DNA from: Baylisascaris procyonis
Taxonomy: Eukaryota > Nematoda > Chromadorea > Rhabditida > Ascarididae
Reading direction: 5' to 3'
Length of the DNA: 64,000 nucleotides
Assembly: GCA_037389465.1 (NCBI GenBank)
Contig: JAZARR010000146.1
Span: 4,062,001-4,126,000, forward strand
Shown here: positions 13,201 to 22,945 of the stretch, one piece after another
How positions within the stretch are numbered: position 1 is the first letter of the stretch
Layout: each line of letters opens with the position of its first letter
Position numbers and translations under genes: made by a program
The notes under the pieces: model-generated
What the model was told of the DNA's origin: nothing
Databases searched by the model: none
The model's input: only the letters and a program-made list of their open reading frames with translations

Positions 13201-16200
13201 AAGGAAAGGTGGTGCGCGGTTTCATTGGCAGAAAATTGTGTCGTCGTGGAATCCATCTTTTTTTCCGGTTATTGTCACTTGTCATTCTGACCTCATTGAT
13301 GGCATAAGAAACTGCAGTAAAATAGCGGTGACAGTTCTCGTTCAAATCTTCAAAAGCGTTTTTTTTTCAGTTCACCCCACCTGATTCACCAACGCCTTCG
13401 ACATCGATGGCTCTCGCGACGCCTTCAGCGACGAGTTTCTTCTTCGCAACTTCGCAGCCTTCAACGTCTTCCATGTCTCGGACAAATCCGTCCGTGCAAA
13501 GGCCCGAGCCATGCCCGTCAGTCACTCCATTTGTATTCATGCCGGCTATCGATAAGAAACCCAAATGCAACAAGATTCCTATATACAAACAGAAAACAAA
13601 GACCTTCATGTGCACCGCTCCAAAATCTGAGGATGATCATAAAAATGGTACATTTGCCTGTTTCCTTCTTACTTATAATAAGCGAGCTTTTAACACGATA
13701 TTTGCTGCTTTTTAATTGATCGACGACTCTCAAGTATTCTGCTCGTAAGTGGGAACTAGATATGATATTATAATTACACTTCTAGTTTCAGGTAGTTCTC
13801 GCTCATTATCTGGATACGTTGGTGTTGTTGTGTGCATACATGCTTCACAATTTGGTGCATAACAGTAGTTCATCTTAAAAAATTGAATGCTTGCTACTTT
13901 TAAGTGTACTCGTTTAGTAGTATCGTTCCTCTCTTGTAGAAACTAAAATCTTGCAGCGGCGGACGATGCATATAGCTTCACTGATGACGAAGAGGAGAAA
14001 GCGCTTCCATCGGGCGCTACAATATCAGAATCCCAACTGAAGGAACAAAAGTTGGAAGCGGAAGTTGCTCAGAAGCTTGCCAAAATCAACAGTGCGCATC
14101 CCGAACTTAAGGGCAAAACCCTATGTTATGAAGCGCAAAATCAACAGGTATGTTTCTTTTTTTTTTTTTTGCTCATCGAATTTTATAGCCCTGTTGATTC
14201 TTTCTCTAAAGAGATCATCAGTTTGTTTGGGTTTCAGGCTATGTGATGCTTAATTCTATTGCTCCCGTCGTTTATTTCAAGAGTTTTCGAGTCGCGTCTG
14301 CTATGATATACGGCACATATAGTTTGATGCGTCATCATCTATAACCGTTTTATGTGTCAGAATTCACTTCAGCAATATTAGCTGAGCTGGGGAGACGGGG
14401 TGTAATATAGGCTTGAGTCGTGTTCTCGACCTTGTCTGTTGATTTCTTCCTCTTTCCTCGTTTCTTTTTTTCTGAGAAGCGGAATCTTTACACCGATAAG
14501 TAAAGGCCTAAGTCCACTATTTTAACAGCTCTGCTGCTTATGAAATGTACCCACCTACTGTTTATCTACTGCGTCGAGGATACCCATCGGTTGAAAGTTC
14601 AAGAGCAAACCCGTTCGAGATTGGCCGTATTGGCGTGCACGACTGCGCCCTTGCTTGATGCCAAACCGCCGAATGTAGTGACGGGTTTTTGTGCTTGGTT
14701 TATACCGCTCTTGCATTTTTTGTCTCTTTCAGACAACCAGTCGCACACTTTAATTACGCTGTATTACAGGATCTATGGAGACATGTTGTGCCAAAGAAGC
14801 GCCATACGGCTGCTGTGGCTGAGAGGCCGAGTGTACCCTCAACACCTCTTCTTCCTCCTGCTTCTGCCTCAGATCAGCGCCCAGATCCAGGAACTTCTGG
14901 TTTGTTTAAGCCTCCATCTAATTCTCCATAATCTATCTCTCAGCAGCGCACTAGAATTTGGTTATTATGGACAGGTCTGGTGGGCAATGCCTCATGACCA
15001 GCATTTTGTTTCCTCACTTTTGATTAGCAATGCATGAAATGAGCTGTTGTGTGCGGCTGACTATGCTGTTTGCTTCATCTTTAGCTCTTCTGTTATTTCT
15101 CATAAGGCTCTTCAGATTCTTTCCATTGAGGTCACTGAATTGATTTCAGCTCCAAAGGCTCCAGAAGTGTTAACTTTGGCAGAATCTCTGCAACGTCGGA
15201 AACAGTATCGTTCTTCGTATGGTTTCCTAAAAACGAAATGCCTCGACGATAAGAACACCGCGAAAAACGAATGCTGTGATAAGCCGACAGTAGTAAATAT
15301 CAAAGTGGAGCCGCAGGATGACTACAAGTCAGAAAATGGGTTGGTTTTTTATATTTGCTGTTCAGATTTTTGTTTCTATATTGTGTTCTGCGCATTTGGG
15401 GTTCCATCTGTTTGTCCATCCTCGTACTGTAATATCTACCGTTTCAAGTGAAGCAAAGTTTGATGAGTCGGTGCTACGGCTCATTTTGAATGCAGTTTTA
15501 GAAGTCGTTTTTGGTAATTAAATGAGCTCTTAAAAATATTCTCTTTGTGAGTGAGGCAGTCAGTCAGATCCTTAAATTCCACCAGAGCTTATTTCATATT
15601 TACAAATGTTATGTGGCATATTTCATAGTTGCCAACTGTGCAGCAAACTGTTATAGAATGGTATGAGGAAAGTAGTCTTTCTTTTCAGTCGATTTGTGCC
15701 TGTGATTTTCCAAACGTATTGTGACAGTGGATGATATCTCTCCATTTTGCACTCAAAAATATAGGTCGGATCATCGGATAGAGCACTGAATGCTCCAGAA
15801 AGATCCCATCCGTGGTGTAGGAGTCTGTCTGTGCCAGTTATTTTGCGTCGCGAAACAGGTGGAAGGAGTGTGCGTAGGACCATTCCTATTTCCTCTCCTG
15901 CTCACATTAGGAACCAGCAATCCTACAGCCTAATTGTTATCCCTTAATTATCCGTTCTCGCTTATATTTGCGTAGGCATGTATTCGTAGGGGAATATTTT
16001 TTCATTTCATGTTAGAATGTATAAATCGTTTTGCAGCACCGTACCTCAGTACCGTCCATTGCCGAAACTTTTAATTCGTCTTCCGAAGCGCTCAATTACT
16101 GAATCCCCTTCGCGATCTGAAAAATCGAAAAAGAAAAAGAAGAGGAAGCGAAAGGATCGCGATCGTGAATGGGAAGGTTCCGAGAAGAAGAAAAAGAAAA

Positions 16201-19200
16201 AGAAGCACAAACATAAGCATCATAAACGTGAACACGGGTAAGTTAAAATACCCCATAGCTCTCTTACATTGTAAACGCCACAGACGCGGACATTTAGTTT
16301 GCTGCTTTAAGTTCTTTTCTATTCTTTTTTTTTTTATTTGCTTGTGTGGGATGTTCATCGTCAGTTGTGTCACTCATGCTTGTTCAGTTTCCATTTTGCC
16401 AGACGCTATTAATTGTTCATGAAGTATATTATAGTAGGGTGTGTGACACGACCAATCACTTTCGGTTGTTTCGTTGTAGTTTCCATTGGATTAAATGTTT
16501 ATCGATCAGCAGTATAGAAAACATCACTACCGTTTAAGTAAATTTCTTTTTATCGTTAGGATTAAATAAAACACTCTAGCGTGCTGATGGTCACTTTCTC
16601 ACCATTGAAGGAATTTTGACTATGGGGGCATTGTTGAGTACTTGAAATGTCGTTTGCGAATTAAGGTATGAGGCACATGTTATCACGGTCGAAGATGATC
16701 AGTGGCGTAATGCAGAGCCGACTAATCGACCAGCTGAGATGGCTGTCTTCAGCAAGAAACGTCGCCTCATGATGCAGTGGAATGAAGGCGAAGAACACTC
16801 GGCAGAAGCAGGTTCGCCCGTCTTTATTTACGTTATTCGTTTGCTGTTTTTTTTAGGCCCACTAATTAAAGGGGACTTGATTTGACAGATGATTTAGGTA
16901 TGGATTGATGGACGATGGTTTAACGGTCTCATAGCTGTCGACCTTATGCCGTAGCACGCCATGTCCCTTTATCAAATAGCATCCTTAGTCATCACGCCCA
17001 CTGAATTCATTTTGAGTGTTTTCAATTAGTTTGGCAAGATTCCTCAAAGAAATCTTGAGTTGCACAGGAAGGCAATGAAGTTACCCGACGCCAACGATTG
17101 ACCGATGTAAGGTTTCGTTTATGGTAATGTAAACAGAAGAAAAATTTTTGCGTCAGCAGATTTGTACAAATTAGAAAATATTTTCATATGTCATCCTGAT
17201 TTCAAGAAAAGATACGGGTTTCGAGAGAAGTTTGCCCTCGATGTCTATGATAGTGTTCATTTCTGTATGCCATCTAATGGGTTACACTAATATGTAATAA
17301 TGCCATTTGAATAAGTGTAACTGCTAATTCTACAGGTTTACGACAAGATGAAAGCTATCGTCAGCCATCGCGTTCTGGTCGCGGCGATTACGAGCGGAAA
17401 GGTTCAATGACCGATAGCAGCGAATGGAGCTTACCAGCGAAGTTTAGTCAAGCAAATGGTCATTTAACGGTATGTTCTTTGATATTTTCTTATTGGCGAC
17501 TTACTTTTTTCCCTTTTTGTTATTGTTATTGGTATCGCTTTCATTACTATTATTATTGTTGCTTTTATTGCAACACTTACGGAATTTGATATGCACTTTT
17601 GAATGAATAAATTTTTCATGAGAATTGCAGAATAATATGTGTTCTCGGTCGGATAGGTGATACCGTAGGCTGATGAAAGTTCCTTAGAAACACCTTAGAA
17701 GCGTACCTTGACATTTCTTTTATTATAGTTTACCACCTCTTTTATCATACATTGCTTCTATCTTAGGCATTCTCTTCATTTCGAGCATGTATAAGTTTTG
17801 AAAAGCTGAAATGTTTATAGGGGGTGGAGGCCTGCAATTTTATTCTATTTGCGATTCTGCGTTCATATATCTTCCTTTACATATTTGAGGGAAAATAATG
17901 CCGCATTAGTGAACCATTTACATGTAAAATATATCACCTTTGCCAAAGTAACACGAATTTGCGAAGTTGGCTTGATTTGAAGTAACAGCTATGCGCCGCG
18001 TATCTTCAACATTCATTTCACAGTTGCAAAGATTGGGAGAGACGGGTATTTCCTCGTAAATCCGAAATGTTTGTCTTTTTGTTGATCTGTTGCTTTTTCA
18101 CTACATCCAATTCCATCGTCCATATTTTTCTGTTTCCTTCTTCTCCCTATTGTCTTTTCTAATCTTAGTTGCTCGCGTTCTATAATAAATCTAACATTTT
18201 TTTTTCCGTTCTTTAAAGGCTTAATTGGTTTTTTTTTCAGAAAGGTACATTCGTAGTTTGCAAGGCAGATATTCTAAAAGAGGACTGCCCGTTGTGGAGA
18301 GTTGACAATCAGAATCTCCTTCAGAAATATCCGCCTACCAAAGTTGGCGACAAAATTGTCTACAAAAACAGCTCAACGGTAAAATTTTTATCACCATCAA
18401 CAGATTTGCATTTCATAATTTTAAACATTACAGGAATTACACCGCATTAACAGCACATTATGTCATTTTTGTTGACTACTTTACATCGAAAGGCTTTAGA
18501 TATCCATCGCATTGTTAACGATCGCCTATTTTCGGAGGTTGAAAACTGATTGGTCAAGTTGAAAAATTTCCTTTACTCATTTACCTATAATTTCCATGAG
18601 ACTTGATTTACTAGTAATGCGCACAAGATGGTATGTGCCATTACTGAGTTTGTCATCTTTGTGATGCAAAGTGACTTGATTGAACGTAACGCTCGTTGTT
18701 GAGTTGTTTTCTGCTTATAGATTTTTTTTAGTATTCGGGTTGGTGCGATCAAATTGCGGATGGATATTTGGTGGTGCAGATTCGCTTTATCAAGCATACG
18801 CGATCTGAATCGATCGTTGAACCTGAGCTACCGTTATTCGATATGTTTCCGGCTGTTAGCTTTGAACTTGGCGAGAAACCAACGCAAGGTATGTTTCTCG
18901 TTTATATGCTTGTGCTATTTTAATTTTTTATTTTACATTGTTGGTTAAGGCACATTTCAGGTGGATTTGTCTCCTGCATACTGTTGCTTAAATCTTTATC
19001 TTTGTGCCCATAGAGAAGTTTGTATACTGTTGTGCCATTTTGCGGTAGTCGGTACACAGTTGGTTTCGGTTTGCTACTGAATAATGGAGATATGCATGCT
19101 GTTTAATTGTTTAGAGTAACATTACTTCGGTAGTATACTGTGATAGTGCTCGTCCAGCTAGTGACTCTTAGGCATCCGATGATCCTTTCACTGGTCATTT

Positions 19201-22200
19201 GCTGATGACTTTCCAATATTTCCATTCAGAAAGCGTTGTAGCTTATGTCAGTACTAGTATGTGACCTTCCGATATTGTATTCCGTTCCCTTGTGCTCTCT
19301 TGCCTGGTCCATCTTGGCTGCGCAAAAGTAGGATTGGCAAATTGCCGGATTTTTTGCGCTCATGGAGCTTTAGTTTTATGCTCAGATGAGATTATCAATA
19401 TTTTAACAATTGCCAGATAATTCCCATTAAACCAGCGCTTTGATTTTCAAGCATTATTAGAAACTTTGACGATCTAGTTGAGATTTAAAAATGAGGCAGG
19501 TAGTGGGGCGACAGATTTAAATGAGTGTTGCAGGCGCTGATTTGCAAAATGGTGCTTCGTCGAGCAGTACAGAGGCAGAGCTTTCTTTGAAGGACCCGAT
19601 TCGCGATCAGATGGTCACATATATCAGGGCGATGCTCAATCATGGACTTAGTCTTTCTTTTCTGCAAGCTGTAAAGCAAGGGAACGGTTAGTAACACTAT
19701 CTGTAACCGTCATATAGCTGATTTATATGTGCACTTCTCTTCACCGTATGCTTGGCATCAAATATGAGTTATTGAGTAGCACTCATAAAATTAATGAAAA
19801 ATGAACTCTAGCTCGGCGACTACGTCAGCAGACAGTTTAGTTTATTACTGCGTTGCTTTACGTTCAATGTTTGTTGATGTATTACTGTAATTTGTAAGGG
19901 ATTGAATGTTTTTTTTTTTAATTGGATGTTTTTATTGGACGGTGGGCTGTTAGAAACGAAGAAAACTGAGAAGGTGATTGTTGCAGATTGGAATTATCTT
20001 CGCGCGTTGAACGATATCGATAGGGTGAATCAGGAAAAGAAGGAGAAGGTGCAGTCACGTGTTAAATGGGTCGAGAGGTATGTCGATATGTTGCACTTCT
20101 ACTCGAGTTGTGTGGCGTGCGATGCCGAAGGCGGTGGACTCAGCTGTCAGGTTAAACTCTGTTCAATTATTCAACGCATTTATAGCGCATCTGATCTCGA
20201 TTCTTCGAAAGGAAATATAGTTTATGCTCTGAATGCTTAACCGTTTAATGGTGGAACTTATTGCTTTCGTTTGATGATGAATGTAACTCGAGCACAATTG
20301 CAAGTAAATTCATTGTCTAATCCTTATTCAAATGGTTGATGTAATTTCCCAATTGCCCTGAAGTTCGTAGACTGGTATGGAGTGTTTTAGGCGTGTGGTA
20401 AACGTACTGTCGAACGGGTGATCCAACTTTTCTCTAACGAAGGGTACGACTATGATACGTTGGAATCTGAAGAGATGCGCTACACGGGTTCAGGTTCACC
20501 GATGCCCGCAATGGTGCGTTTTTGCATGAAGCACCTATGTGTGCGTCTGTTCGTTTATTCAGTTATTCCAGCTCACGAACCGAGGAAGACTGAAGTGATG
20601 AAACTTGTTATACATGGTTCTCACTTCATCATTTCCTTTTTGACGCCTTAAAACTCAGTATTGCGAATTTTGTGATGTCGAATTCTGTCGTTTTCTACAA
20701 TTGAGCGATTTAGTTCGAAGGATTGTCAACTAGCGTATTATGCCAGCTGTAATGACACACATCCTATACCTTTTACAATCTTTCAATCTTTTATTTTGTT
20801 AGGTTTTTTATTTTATGCAATTTTGCTTTGAAATGTCATCTCATGGGGAAAATCGTATAATATCTTGTTGCAATTATTGATGGATTTAAATGCGTATAAT
20901 TTAAGGAATATCTTGTCTGTTCGTTATGCGCGAAGTTATCGCTGACGTATCATAAATTGCATCATATGCGCTATTTATTGCTCAAGAAATGTGAAGATCA
21001 GGTGATTGCTTTCTTTTCTTCATAATGTTGAACACTGCTAATATGATGCCGCTTATATTCGATTTTCTACTCTTCTATAAGAATTATTCTTGCCGTTATC
21101 TCTAGTTCGGCCATAGATGGATTATGTGTAGCTTTTTTTTTTATGGAGGTAATCTATGAGTTAGTATTGTTCGTTTTTGTCATTCCTGGATAAATTGGGT
21201 TTCGCCCACTTAACTTAAGTGGGGTATTTTTAGATAGAACTCGTCACGTTGCCCGCTATATTCTTCAATGCTATCGTGAAATAATGATTGATGTATTTAT
21301 TTTAGTTTGTGATCGCAAGCGTCTCACTTACTCATCGAAGTTAATTTGTAGGCTTACCTATTGTCCTTTTTTTTTCAGTTTTCTTTCGCAGCTGCGAACT
21401 CATATATCGTAATATTATGGCTGCACCTATTTTGCATTATATTTTTAGATGATGCACGTTTTTCATCGATGATTGCGCATTTGCACTTAAATCTTTCTAA
21501 GTTTTTGACCGAATGTGCGGTTTGACTGCAAAATTTCTCCCGATACTTTCACTTGGAACAGTATGGATCGAGGAATTTGCTTTGTCAGGAAGCATTTCGT
21601 TGATATTGAAGTGGGCGAAAGTTTCAGATGGAAGCAGTGAGCTTTGAGAACCCGGATATATCTTCAGAGTTGGTTGTGGAAAGTTGCATGAGGAACACCA
21701 AATGGCTGCACCCGGTATGTCTCGCAGTTGTGCCCATTGTTGCTAGCTATTTTCCTCGAGGGTCTGTGATGTTCGCATTATCCTAGAACGAATAAATATT
21801 TCAAGTAGGAAGCTGTATGACAAAGTCTTTGAAAACGGATGGATTACATTCAGGATCAGTGTGAAATCTCATTTTGTGGGCTCACTATGCACAGGTCAGG
21901 TGCTTTAAATATATTCGAATATGGAGTGCATGTAGGAAAAGAAGGGAAAGTTTGCGACTTATAAGTGAAGCAAGCGGATGTGAACGATCGTGTCCTGATT
22001 TTTGCTTTTGCGTCAAATTGTTTTGGCTGTTTCAAGCGATTTTAAACACTTAATGACAAGTAAGATGTGACTGATCGCTGGGAGGCTTGAATGAATATTT
22101 TTTCATCAAATACATCGTCACTCGAAATTGAAAATGACAGTTGGTTTTGTTGTATTTTTTTTTGCACTTTCGAATTCAACAAACCTTCCATGTTTTGAAA

Positions 22201-22945
22201 AGGAGAAATTTAAACTTTGTCAATGAATTCCAGGGATTAAATTCTCCCAACGAATCGAATTCGAGCTGAAAACCTTTGATTAGCGTAGCTGGGGAACCCC
22301 GGAGGAGTAGTAGGGACAGAACCTACCTTCGGAGATGGAGGACCGAACGAGGGTGGAGAACGTAGCATCCTTTAGTGGTCCCTGGGTCTGATTTTGTTTT
22401 TATTTCAACTTTCTTTCATATTCGCCTGAGTGCTGCTGTCCGTTGAGTAGTCACTGTTTGATGGAGCAAACGTTGTTCGTATTTGAAGGCAGTTGAGTTA
22501 GTAGTTTTGGTAGAGGTTTGTGGCTAGGGTCGATGTCGGATACCTTTGTAATGAAGTTTCATTTGTGAATGAATATTTCTAATGCATCTAAGACACGTGG
22601 TGACGATCACTCAGATAAAGGTTTAAGAGTGCGTTGTTTATGTGGTCATCTCTGTCTTAAAAAATGCTTCTCTTTGTAGTGACATGTAAACAAGTTGCTG
22701 GGGAGGGGACTGGATTTGGCCTTTTCTTTGCCACCTCCTTCAATTCACAGCTATAATTTGGAAGTGATTTTAGGATGCTAAACCAAGGACTATTCTTTGA
22801 CGTATCGATAACATTGCAATTATTATCACTTAAAAGCGAAGTTCAGTAAGCGATTAGCTTCTGGTTTCTGAGTTGAGCTTCTCCTTTTCAGATAATTAAT
22901 GACTATGCGGATTTATGGAGGAAGATCGATATGAACGATTGCTAG
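7046..22945 (+). CDS. Gene A: DUF4211-domain protein, QSER1/PRR12-like (22 exons, 5' incomplete)
   Basis: The exons are 7046-7251, 7436-7497, 8062-8177, 9197-9609, 10091-10285, 11129-11367, 11829-12072, 13371-13647, 13957-14147, 14770-14899, 15150-15339, 16037-16237, 16666-16811, 17336-17469, 18241-18378, 18732-18888, 19534-19686, 19987-20150, 20391-20513, 20906-21001, 21628-21714 and 22892-22945. Phase matches at all 21 junctions, and the chain ends in TAG. About 1,237 residues are visible. Residues 1-750 are Ser/Thr/Pro/Gln-rich and probably disordered. Residues about 775-820 form a Lys/His/Arg tract. Residues about 915-1012 form a compact folded block. Residues about 1013-1220 match the DUF4211 pattern. 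Proteins of this family (QSER1, PRR12) are nuclear and chromatin-linked, so a nuclear role is inferred. The first visible exon enters in phase 1, so at least one 5' exon is missing. The introns hold AT-rich sequence and no other gene I can support. Confidence 0.8.
7436..7497 (+). CDS. Gene A exon
   Basis: This short exon runs from TTTTTTAAG to GTACCG, entering in phase 0 and leaving in phase 2. It encodes about 20 residues (AKVAAMLPMYGVLSASG...). It was chosen because it is the only nearby segment that converts the phase 0 exit of the previous exon into the phase 2 entry of the next. Confidence 0.6.
8062..8177 (+). CDS. Gene A exon, Ser/Thr-rich
   Basis: It runs from a TATATTCAG acceptor to a GTTAGT donor, phase 2 in and phase 1 out. 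It encodes EVPTVDANALTPP followed by a Ser/Thr/Ala run, typical of a disordered linker. Confidence 0.7.
9197..9609 (+). CDS. Gene A exon, long Ser/Pro/Val-rich low-complexity segment
   Basis: This is the longest exon of gene A. It follows TTGTTTCAG and ends before GTTCAC in phase 0. It encodes about 137 residues with recurring Pro-Ser-Ser, Gly-Ser-Val and Ser-Val-Gln units (RPSSIQS, GPSSVSV, QPGSVSG, RPSSVQS). These are degenerate short repeats of the kind common in disordered transcription-linked proteins. The frame stays open past the donor to about 9729, but composition changes sharply there to hydrophobic residues, which supports the splice site. Confidence 0.8.
10091..10285 (+). CDS. Gene A exon, Gln/Ser-rich
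   Basis: This 65-codon exon has phase 0 at both ends (GTTTAG acceptor, GTAATC donor). It encodes a Gln/Ser/Thr-rich stretch ending in a short possible helix (DLIQDFAIARDQQTP). Confidence 0.8.
11129..11367 (+). CDS. Gene A exon, acidic Asp/Met segment
   Basis: It runs from GCTTTAG to GTAAGA, phase 0 in and phase 2 out. It encodes an acidic, aromatic/hydrophobic-spaced stretch (EDLPWSSIDLGDIDLFGG) and then Met/Asp/His-rich sequence. Acidic residues interspersed with Leu, Ile, Phe and Trp resemble a transactivation-type motif, which is inference only. Confidence 0.8.
11829..12072 (+). CDS. Gene A exon with short coiled-coil-like helix
   Basis: It runs from GTTTTAG to GTGGGA, phase 2 in and phase 0 out. 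A charged helical run of Arg, Lys, Glu, Asp and Leu (IKMRREKELADADKELDR) is followed by a Lys/Ala/Pro-rich linker and PSLPLFDPLLF. Confidence 0.82.
13371..13647 (+). CDS. Gene A exon, Pro/Ser/Thr-rich
   Basis: It follows a strong TTTTTTTTCAG acceptor in phase 0 and exits in phase 1 before GTACAT. The first half is Ser/Thr/Pro-rich. The second half is basic with Lys/Cys/Thr residues (KKPKCNKIPIYKQKTKTF) and may be a nuclear-localisation-type segment. Confidence 0.82.
13957..14147 (+). CDS. Gene A exon, acidic then helical
   Basis: It runs from CTTGCAG to GTATGT, phase 1 in and phase 0 out. An acidic patch (FTDDEEEKALP) is followed by a charged probable helix (KEQKLEAEVAQKLAKIN). Confidence 0.82.
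14770..14899 (+). CDS. Gene A exon, Pro/Ser-rich
   Basis: It follows GTATTACAG in phase 0 and exits in phase 1 before GTTTGT. It encodes DLWRHVVPKKRHTAA and then a Pro/Ser-rich tail. An upstream acceptor at 14734-14735 would add about 35 nt in the same frame, but its entry phase conflicts with the preceding exon. Confidence 0.7.
15150..15339 (+). CDS. Gene A exon
   Basis: It follows TTGATTTCAG and exits in phase 2. It encodes a helix-like, Arg/Lys/Ser-rich segment (LAESLQRRKQYRSSYG) and then a Lys/Cys/Asp-rich part ending in a VNIKVEPQDD motif. IKxEP is a sumoylation consensus, so a SUMO site is plausible; that is inference. Confidence 0.78.
16037..16237 (+). CDS. Gene A exon with Lys/His/Arg-rich basic tract
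   Basis: It runs from TTTTGCAG to GTAAGT with phase 2 at both ends. After PQYRPLPKLLIRLPKR it encodes two poly-Lys blocks separated by KDRDREWEG, the second grading into alternating Lys-His. Such tracts usually act as nuclear-localisation or nucleic-acid-binding regions. The purine-rich sequence at 16115-16230 causes spurious ORFs on the other strand. Confidence 0.85.
16666..16811 (+). CDS. Gene A exon
   Basis: It follows GAATTAAG and exits in phase 1 before GTTCGC. It encodes YEAHVITVEDDQWRNAEP and then a basic helix (FSKKRRLMMQWNEG). KKRRL is a further candidate nuclear-localisation signal. Confidence 0.78.
17336..17469 (+). CDS. Gene A exon
   Basis: It runs from TTCTACAG to GTATGT, phase 1 in and phase 0 out. 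It encodes an Arg/Ser/Gly-rich stretch and then a Trp-containing segment (DSSEWSLPAKFSQANG) leading into the folded C-terminal half. Confidence 0.78.
18241..18378 (+). CDS. Gene A exon, start of conserved folded region
   Basis: It follows TTTTTTTTCAG, with phase 0 at both ends. It encodes GTFVVCKADILKEDCPLWRV and a NQNLLQKYPP motif. The alternating hydrophobic pattern and lack of low complexity mark the start of a globular block. I believe the WRV-LLQKY-YSGW arrangement also occurs upstream of DUF4211 in QSER1/PRR12, but this is from memory. Confidence 0.85.
18732..18888 (+). CDS. Gene A exon, conserved folded region
   Basis: It follows ATTTTTTTTAG in phase 0 and exits in phase 1 before GTATGT. 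It encodes YSGWCDQIADGYLVVQIRFI and an acidic-hydrophobic end (PELPLFDMFPAVSFEL). It completes the globular block that precedes the DUF4211 segment. Confidence 0.85.
19534..19686 (+). CDS. Gene A exon, DUF4211 N-terminal helices
   Basis: It runs from GTGTTGCAG to GTTAGT with phase 1 at both ends. After a Ser/Glu linker it encodes a helix (RDQMVTYIRAMLNHGLSLSF) and continues LQAVKQGN. This helical lead-in is what one expects before the cysteine-bearing core. Confidence 0.87.
19987..20150 (+). CDS. Gene A exon, DUF4211 with first CX2C
   Basis: It follows ATTGTTGCAG and ends in phase 0 before GTTAAA. It encodes WNYLRALNDIDRVNQEKK, then RVKWVERYVDML and the first cysteine pair CVAC. The helix followed by CX2C is the hallmark layout of DUF4211. 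Confidence 0.88.
20391..20513 (+). CDS. Gene A exon, DUF4211 middle part
   Basis: It runs from GTTTTAG to GTGCGT with phase 0 at both ends. It begins ACGKRTVERVIQLFSNEGYD. Its Cys and the Cys two residues before the preceding splice site form a C-x2-C pair (CQAC) across the junction. YDYDTLE matches the aromatic-Asp-x-x-Leu-Glu feature of the family. Confidence 0.87.
20906..21001 (+). CDS. Gene A exon, DUF4211 YH-LHH motif
   Basis: This 32-codon exon has phase 0 at both ends. It encodes a further C-x2-C (VCSLC) and the family signature TYHKLHHMRYLLLKKC. The His residues and Cys pairs suggest metal binding, which is inferred from the pattern. Confidence 0.9.
21628..21714 (+). CDS. Gene A exon, DUF4211 C-terminus
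   Basis: It follows GTTTCAG and ends before GTATGT, with phase 0 at both ends. It encodes ELVVESCMRNTKWLHP, which matches my recollection of the end of the domain in animal QSER1/PRR12 proteins. Confidence 0.85.
22892..22945 (+). CDS. Gene A terminal exon and stop
   Basis: It follows a CTCCTTTTCAG acceptor and encodes a 17-residue tail (IINDYADLWRKIDMNDC) ending in TAG at 22943-22945. No canonical AATAAA was seen in the next 1 kb, so the polyadenylation site is not placed. Confidence 0.8.
   Translation: MINDYADLWRKIDMNDC

Noticed and set aside
14549..14673. Open stretch in a gene A intron that could be an extra exon
   Set aside because: Direct splicing 14147 to 14770 already keeps frame. 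The stretch has a poor acceptor and its exit phase does not fit.
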